The notes below the pieces were generated by a model, which was not told where the DNA came from, did not search any database, and was given only the letters and a program-made list of their open reading frames with translations. Source: a candidate division TA06 bacterium (GTDB lineage: Bacteria; Hydrothermota; DG-26; E44-bin18; JADFOU01). Taken from it: DNA of 35,219 nucleotides. A program made the position numbers and the translations under genes. Positions 31,411 to 35,219 of this stretch are shown piece after piece. Numbering within the stretch: position 1 is the stretch's first letter; each line of letters opens with the position of its first letter. The stretch lies in the NCBI GenBank assembly GCA_022562655.1, contig JADFOU010000001.1, positions 392-35,610 of the forward strand, read 5' to 3'.

Positions 31411-32700
31411 TTAATTCTGAGTTTGACTATGCGATGCACACCCTCCATTGGCGATATGATCCTCAAACTCTTTCCGATATTTTATGATAAAACTCTCAAT
31501 CGGGGAGGCCGCCGCATCGGCAAGGGTGCAGACCGTCCGGAACTTCATGCGATCCGCAACATCCATCAGGAGGTCTAAATCCGGCAGTTCTCCCTTCCCT
31601 TCTACAAAAGGATGGAGCAACTTAACCGCCCACCCCGTCCCTTCCCGGCAAGGGGTACACTGACCACAGGACTCATCTGCAAAAAACTCGGTTAATACCA
31701 AGAGGGACCTGACCATGCATGCCTCCTCCCCAAAGACGATCACCCCTCCCGACCCCAGGTGTGAACCGATCTCTTTCATGGAATCAAAGTCAAGGATCGC
31801 CTTATCGCACTCCTCTGCCGTCAGGATGGGAACAGAAGGACCTCCTGGAATAATCCCCTTCAACCGACTCCCATTCTGCATCCCACCACAGTGGTCATTG
31901 ATCAATTCCATCAAGGGTGAACCCATTTCTAACTCATAAACCCCAGGTTTCTTCACATGCCCGCTCACGCAGAAGAGGCGGGTTCCCGGGCTCTTCTCGG
32001 GGCCGATCTTGGCATAGGTGTCACTCCCGTTCTGGAGTATCCAGGGGACCGTAGCCAAGGTCTCCGTATTATTCACCACTGTCGGACACCCGAAGAGACC
32101 CTGGATTGCAGGGAAAGGAGGCTTCACCTTGGGATAGCCCCGTTTTCCTTCCAAAGAAGAGAGCATGCCCGTCTCATCCCCACAGATATAAGCCCCTGCT
32201 CCTTTATAGACAATGATCTCCAGATCAAAACCCGTCCCCAGAATATTCTTCCCCAAATACCCCTTCTCCTTCGCCTCTTCAACTGCCCTCTCCGTATTCT
32301 CAATACAGGAGGTATACTCCCCACGAATATAGACAAAGGCGAGGTGAACATCCAGGGCATAAGCGGCAATGATCATCCCTTCCAACATCTGATGGGTGTT
32401 TCTCTCCATCAGGAGGCGATCCTTGAAGGTCCCGGGCTCACTCTCATCGCTGTTGTTCACAAGATATTTGGGCTTGGGAGACTTCTTATCCATAAAACTC
32501 CACTTGAGCCCCGTGGGAAATCCGGCACCACCCCGCCCACGTAAGCCCGACTTCTTCATCTCCTCAATAATCTCCTCCGGCGTCATCTCCTTGAGGGCTT
32601 TTTGAAAAGCCTTGTACCCCCCATGAGCCTCATAACTCTTCAGGGTATGGGACTCCGGATCGTCAAGGTTTGCGGTGAGGATTTTCTTATGCTCTCTCAT
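31411..32700 (-). CDS. nuoF: NADH-quinone oxidoreductase subunit F (NADH- and FMN-binding)
   Basis: 429 residues, full length. The FMN/NADH motifs are GRGGAGFPTGLKW (55-67) and YKGAGAYICGDETGMLSSLEG (the family more often has GEETA). The N3 4Fe-4S ligands are Cys345, 348 and 351 (SCGQCTPCREG) and Cys391 (TVCTLADAAASP). It takes hydride from NADH and hands electrons to NuoE and NuoG. It follows nuoE by 30 bases. The next nuo gene is displaced about 1.8 kb by the accessory cassette. Confidence 0.96.
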   Translation of the reverse strand: MREHKKILTANLDDPESHTLKSYEAHGGYKAFQKALKEMTPEEIIEEMKKSGLRGRGGAGFPTGLKWSFMDKKSPKPKYLVNNSDESEPGTFKDRLLMERNTHQMLEGMIIAAYALDVHLAFVYIRGEYTSCIENTERAVEEAKEKGYLGKNILGTGFDLEIIVYKGAGAYICGDETGMLSSLEGKRGYPKVKPPFPAIQGLFGCPTVVNNTETLATVPWILQNGSDTYAKIGPEKSPGTRLFCVSGHVKKPGVYELEMGSPLMELINDHCGGMQNGSRLKGIIPGGPSVPILTAEECDKAILDFDSMKEIGSHLGSGGVIVFGEEACMVRSLLVLTEFFADESCGQCTPCREGTGWAVKLLHPFVEGKGELPDLDLLMDVADRMKFRTVCTLADAAASPIESFIIKYRKEFEDHIANGGCASHSQTQN

Positions 32701-32730
32701 CAGCGGATTTCCCGGATTTTTTGGAATTTT

Positions 32731-33228
32731 TTATTTTCCATTTGTCATTGCCTCCTTCCTCCACCCCTCAACCAACTCCGTCACCCTCTCCCTCGTCAGA
32801 TCTTCATAATATCGGTTGTTCACCATCATCATGGGAGCTGTCCCGCAGGATCCAAGGCATTCTGCCAGTTGTAGGGTAAAAACTCCATCCTTTGTCGTCT
32901 CCCCCACCTGGACCTTGAGAAGGTCTTGAAGATGGGTCAGGATATTTTCATACTCCCGGAGATAACAGGAGATGTTCTTACAGAGACTGATCACATACTT
33001 TCCCGCCGATTTTCTCCGAAGCATCCAGTAGAAGGAGAGGACGCCTAAAACCTTTGCCGCGGAAAAGTCAAAGAGACCTGCGATATATTCCACCGCCTCA
33101 TCATCCACACACCCCCTTTCATTATGGACAATCCAGAAGACGGGGAGGAGGGCGGAATCTTTCACCGGATATCGCCCCAACTCCCGCTCAATTTCTTTCT
33201 TCGCCTTCTCAGAAAGTTCGAATGACAT
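32731..33228 (-). CDS. nuoE: NADH-quinone oxidoreductase subunit E (2Fe-2S)
   Basis: 165 residues of the thioredoxin-like ferredoxin family. Cluster N1a ligands are Cys83 and Cys88 (CKNISC) and Cys124 and Cys128 (CLGSC), at the usual spacing, and the N-terminal helical domain (ALLPVFWIVHNERGCVDDEA) is present. It forms the NADH-oxidising module with NuoF and NuoG. It starts 110 bases after nuoCD, across a heptamer array, with no visible Shine-Dalgarno. Confidence 0.95.
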   Translation of the reverse strand: MSFELSEKAKKEIERELGRYPVKDSALLPVFWIVHNERGCVDDEAVEYIAGLFDFSAAKVLGVLSFYWMLRRKSAGKYVISLCKNISCYLREYENILTHLQDLLKVQVGETTKDGVFTLQLAECLGSCGTAPMMMVNNRYYEDLTRERVTELVEGWRKEAMTNGK

Positions 33229-33234
33229 CGAAGT

Positions 33235-33315
33235 CTAGAATTTGGATAATGGGTTTTGGTAAATCGTTTGAGTAATTCTAAATTGGAAATTCGTTATTCG
33301 ACATTCGAAATTCTA
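33235..33315. repeat. Heptamer array, nuoCD-nuoE gap
   Basis: Seven-base units change along the array: GGTTTTG / GTAAATC, then AAATTGG, AAATTCG, TTATTCG, ACATTCG, AAATTCT. TAATTCTAAATTGG-like inverted parts occur in the middle. Confidence 0.65.
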
Positions 33316-33338
33316 TGCACCCATTACTCAGTTATCGC

Positions 33339-35114
33339 CTAACGTTCGAGCTCCCCTGCTACGATATTGAGACTCCCCAGAATGGCAACCAGATCCGCGA
33401 TGAGCCCCCCCTTAACCATACTGTCAAAAGCCTGAAAGACGGCAAAGCAGGGGGGACGAACCTTGAACCGATAGGGATGCCCCGTCCCATCACTGATGAT
33501 ATAGAACCCCAGTTCCCCATTGGCGGCTTCGGTATAGGTATAGACCTCTCCAGGCGGTACCTGGATCCCCTCCATCACCAGTTTGAACTGCTGCATGAGT
33601 GCCTCAATATTGGTATAGACCTCCTCCTTCGGGGGCATCGCCACCCGCTTGTCATCGGTGATGACAGGTCCTTCAGGGATATCCTTCAATGCCTGTTCAA
33701 TGATCCGGATGGACTGGCGCATCTCCTCCATCCGAACCAGATACCGGTCATAGACATCCCCCCGGGTCCCGATGGGGACATCAAATTCAAACTGGTCATA
33801 TCCATAATAGGGATGGGCCTTCCGGACATCATAGGGGACCCCCGCCGCCCGCAGGCAGGGACCCGTGAATCCCCAATCCACGGCATCTTCAGCCGTCATA
33901 TCACTCACCCCCACCGTCCGCCTCCGGAAGATGACATTCCGGGTATTCATCTTGTCCACATCGTTGATAAACTTGGGAAGCTTTTTCAGAATCTCCTTCG
34001 ACCTCGGAATAAAATCCTTTGGTATATCCCACATCAGCCCACCGATCCTGGCATAACTTACCGTCAGGCGGGCCCCACAGCAGGACTCAATCAAACTATA
34101 GATCTCTTCCCTCGGCTGGAAGAAATACCAGAAGTTGGTGAGGGCACCCAGATCCACAAGATTCGTCCCGATACAGACCATGTGGTCCATGATCCGGTTG
34201 AACTCGGAGAGGATCACATGAATCCGCATTGCACGCTCCGGGACCTCAATCCCCAGGAGCTTCTCCACCGCCATACAGTAGCCCACATTGTTCATAAAGG
34301 CGGAGAGATAATTGAGCCGATCCACATAGGGCATCACCTGATTGTAGTCATGGGTCTCGCACATCTTCTCGAAACACCGGTGGAGGTAACCGATCTCGGT
34401 CTGGCACTCCTCGATCCGCTCTCCATCTAAAACGACCTGGAACCGGTAGACCCCGTGGGTGGCAGGATGGGCGGGACCAATGCTGAGAACCATCCTCTCC
34501 CCTGTCTCCATGTCCTCCTTTGGCTTCGCCAAAACCTCCTCAATATCCACTACTTCATAGGTCCGGCTGAGCCGATGGCGCTCCTCCGCATCATAATCCT
34601 TTCTCAGTGGGTACCCCACAAACTCCTCATGGGTGAGGATCCGCCGGAGGTAGGGATGTCCCTTGAACTGGAACCCGAACATATCAAAGGCTTCTCGCTC
34701 AAACCAGTTTGCCCCCTTCCAGATAGGGGTAACAGATTCGAGAGAGAGATCGGACTCCTCCAGGGGAACCTTGAGCCTCACGCGGTGTTTCTTATCGATG
34801 GAGTAGAGGTGATAAACTGCCTCAAAGCGATGATTCTGAACAGTACCTCCCCCCGGACCCTTTCCTTGGAGATGAACATGATACGGTGCTTGAAACTGAG
34901 GTCCCTGATTTCGGTTCAGGTTATCCACCCCACACAAATCCAAAAAGAGTTTATAATCAAGATCCGGGTGGGTCTTCAGAGTCTTGCAGACCTCAAGGAG
35001 ATCCTCTCGTTTGATCGTCACCACAAGATTTCCAAAAGGGTCCTCGGCATGGAGGATCGCCTCAGGATGGCGTTCCTTCAAAACTCGAACAGTAGCCTTT
35101 GTGTCTAACGTCAT
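33339..35114 (-). CDS. nuoCD: NADH-quinone oxidoreductase subunit C/D fusion
   Basis: 591 residues joining NuoC (about 1-195; signature WFEREAFDMFGFQFKGHPYL at 137-156) to NuoD (about 205-591; GPAHPATHG at 213-221, then HRCFEKMCETHDYNQVMPYVDR). NuoD lines the quinone pocket with NuoB; the His and Asp/Tyr segments of that pocket are present, and the CxxC pairs of NiFe-hydrogenase large subunits are absent, which supports complex I over a hydrogenase. C-D fusions are known from several lineages including enterobacteria. Upstream nuoA and nuoB would lie beyond the right edge. The start has no Shine-Dalgarno and directly follows a heptamer array. Confidence 0.95.
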   Translation of the reverse strand: MTLDTKATVRVLKERHPEAILHAEDPFGNLVVTIKREDLLEVCKTLKTHPDLDYKLFLDLCGVDNLNRNQGPQFQAPYHVHLQGKGPGGGTVQNHRFEAVYHLYSIDKKHRVRLKVPLEESDLSLESVTPIWKGANWFEREAFDMFGFQFKGHPYLRRILTHEEFVGYPLRKDYDAEERHRLSRTYEVVDIEEVLAKPKEDMETGERMVLSIGPAHPATHGVYRFQVVLDGERIEECQTEIGYLHRCFEKMCETHDYNQVMPYVDRLNYLSAFMNNVGYCMAVEKLLGIEVPERAMRIHVILSEFNRIMDHMVCIGTNLVDLGALTNFWYFFQPREEIYSLIESCCGARLTVSYARIGGLMWDIPKDFIPRSKEILKKLPKFINDVDKMNTRNVIFRRRTVGVSDMTAEDAVDWGFTGPCLRAAGVPYDVRKAHPYYGYDQFEFDVPIGTRGDVYDRYLVRMEEMRQSIRIIEQALKDIPEGPVITDDKRVAMPPKEEVYTNIEALMQQFKLVMEGIQVPPGEVYTYTEAANGELGFYIISDGTGHPYRFKVRPPCFAVFQAFDSMVKGGLIADLVAILGSLNIVAGELER

Positions 35115-35219
35115 TAGAAATTGGTTTTTGGGAATCGGAGATTGGCAATAGACATTGGAAACCTGTCCTGACGACAGGTCAGGAATGGAAATTTGCTTAA
35201 CTGATTTCTAATTTTCAGC
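35115..35219. repeat. Heptamer array and palindrome upstream of nuoCD
   Basis: GAAATTG, GTTTTTG, GGAATCG, GAGATTG units run from the nuoCD start. Then comes ACCTGTC(CTGAC)GACAGGT, a stem-loop at 35161-35179, and further AAATTTG / GATTTCT units to the window end. No gene is visible in these 105 bases. Confidence 0.6.

Noticed and set aside
33315..34430. Long plus-strand open frame (371 codons) opposite nuoCD
   Set aside because: It is the antisense of strongly conserved NuoD sequence; the translation is Pro/His/Ile-rich with no family motif. Other plus-strand frames over genes are of the same kind.
31411..35114. NiFe-hydrogenase or Hox/Hnd bifurcating enzyme instead of complex I
   Set aside because: NuoD lacks the terminal CxxC metal-site pairs, NuoC, NuoD and NuoI are present, and no H-cluster domain lies in NuoG.

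Overview
The window reads as about 35 kb of chromosome from an uncultured, anaerobic or microaerophilic Gram-negative-type bacterium. The CcmE with Cys instead of His, the fused NuoCD and the split transketolase would suit Desulfobacterota or a neighbouring lineage. That placement is an inference from gene content, and no marker gene fixes it. All genes I can support lie on the minus strand, so transcription runs from high to low coordinates. No rRNA, tRNA, CRISPR array, integrase or transposase was seen. No gene-free stretch exceeds about 260 bases; the largest gaps are 18959-19214 and 14350-14551.

Layout in transcription order. (1) 35114-27291: a respiratory complex I block, nuoCD (fused), nuoE, nuoF, nuoG, nuoI. 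It is interrupted between nuoF and nuoG by a lower-GC three-gene cassette (a TIGR04255-type protein, an unknown protein, a HEPN-like protein). nuoH is missing between nuoG and nuoI, and nuoJ-N do not follow nuoI. (2) 27294-21340: a DJ-1/PfpI protein, the two halves of a split transketolase, the RNA ligase RtcB, a metallo-beta-lactamase-fold hydrolase, a BCP-type peroxiredoxin and an O-methyltransferase. (3) 21256-15470: a complete 2-oxoacid dehydrogenase complex (E1 alpha, E1 beta, E2, E3) with the lipoate-attachment enzyme LipB. (4) 15442-13774: PdxS and PdxT, which make pyridoxal phosphate. (5) 13712-7039: an exported M28 peptidase with PDZ domain reading in frame into a second peroxiredoxin, a frameshifted acyl-CoA dehydrogenase, then Dxs and IspG of the MEP isoprenoid pathway. 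(6) 6967-3977: CcmE and CcmF for cytochrome c maturation and an A-type Fe-S carrier. (7) 3910-1: a pteridine-reductase-like SDR, an AT-rich orphan gene, a 57-codon remnant joining a lipoyl-synthase-like start to an SDR end, and the start of an exported FG-GAP/VCBS repeat protein that runs off the window.

Functionally the region is core energy and cofactor metabolism: the 2-oxoacid dehydrogenase would supply acetyl-CoA (or another acyl-CoA) and NADH, complex I subunits oxidise NADH, LipB, PLP synthase and the A-type carrier supply cofactors, and CcmE/F finish cytochromes c.

The oddest feature is between genes. Most gaps of 40-110 bases are filled by degenerate 7- or 8-base tandem units. Each gap has its own unit, and several arrays flip orientation midway so that they could fold into hairpins. 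They often touch start or stop codons. Genes that start directly after such an array mostly lack a visible Shine-Dalgarno sequence, whereas tightly spaced genes have good ones. Short perfect palindromes are scattered as well, some inside coding sequence.
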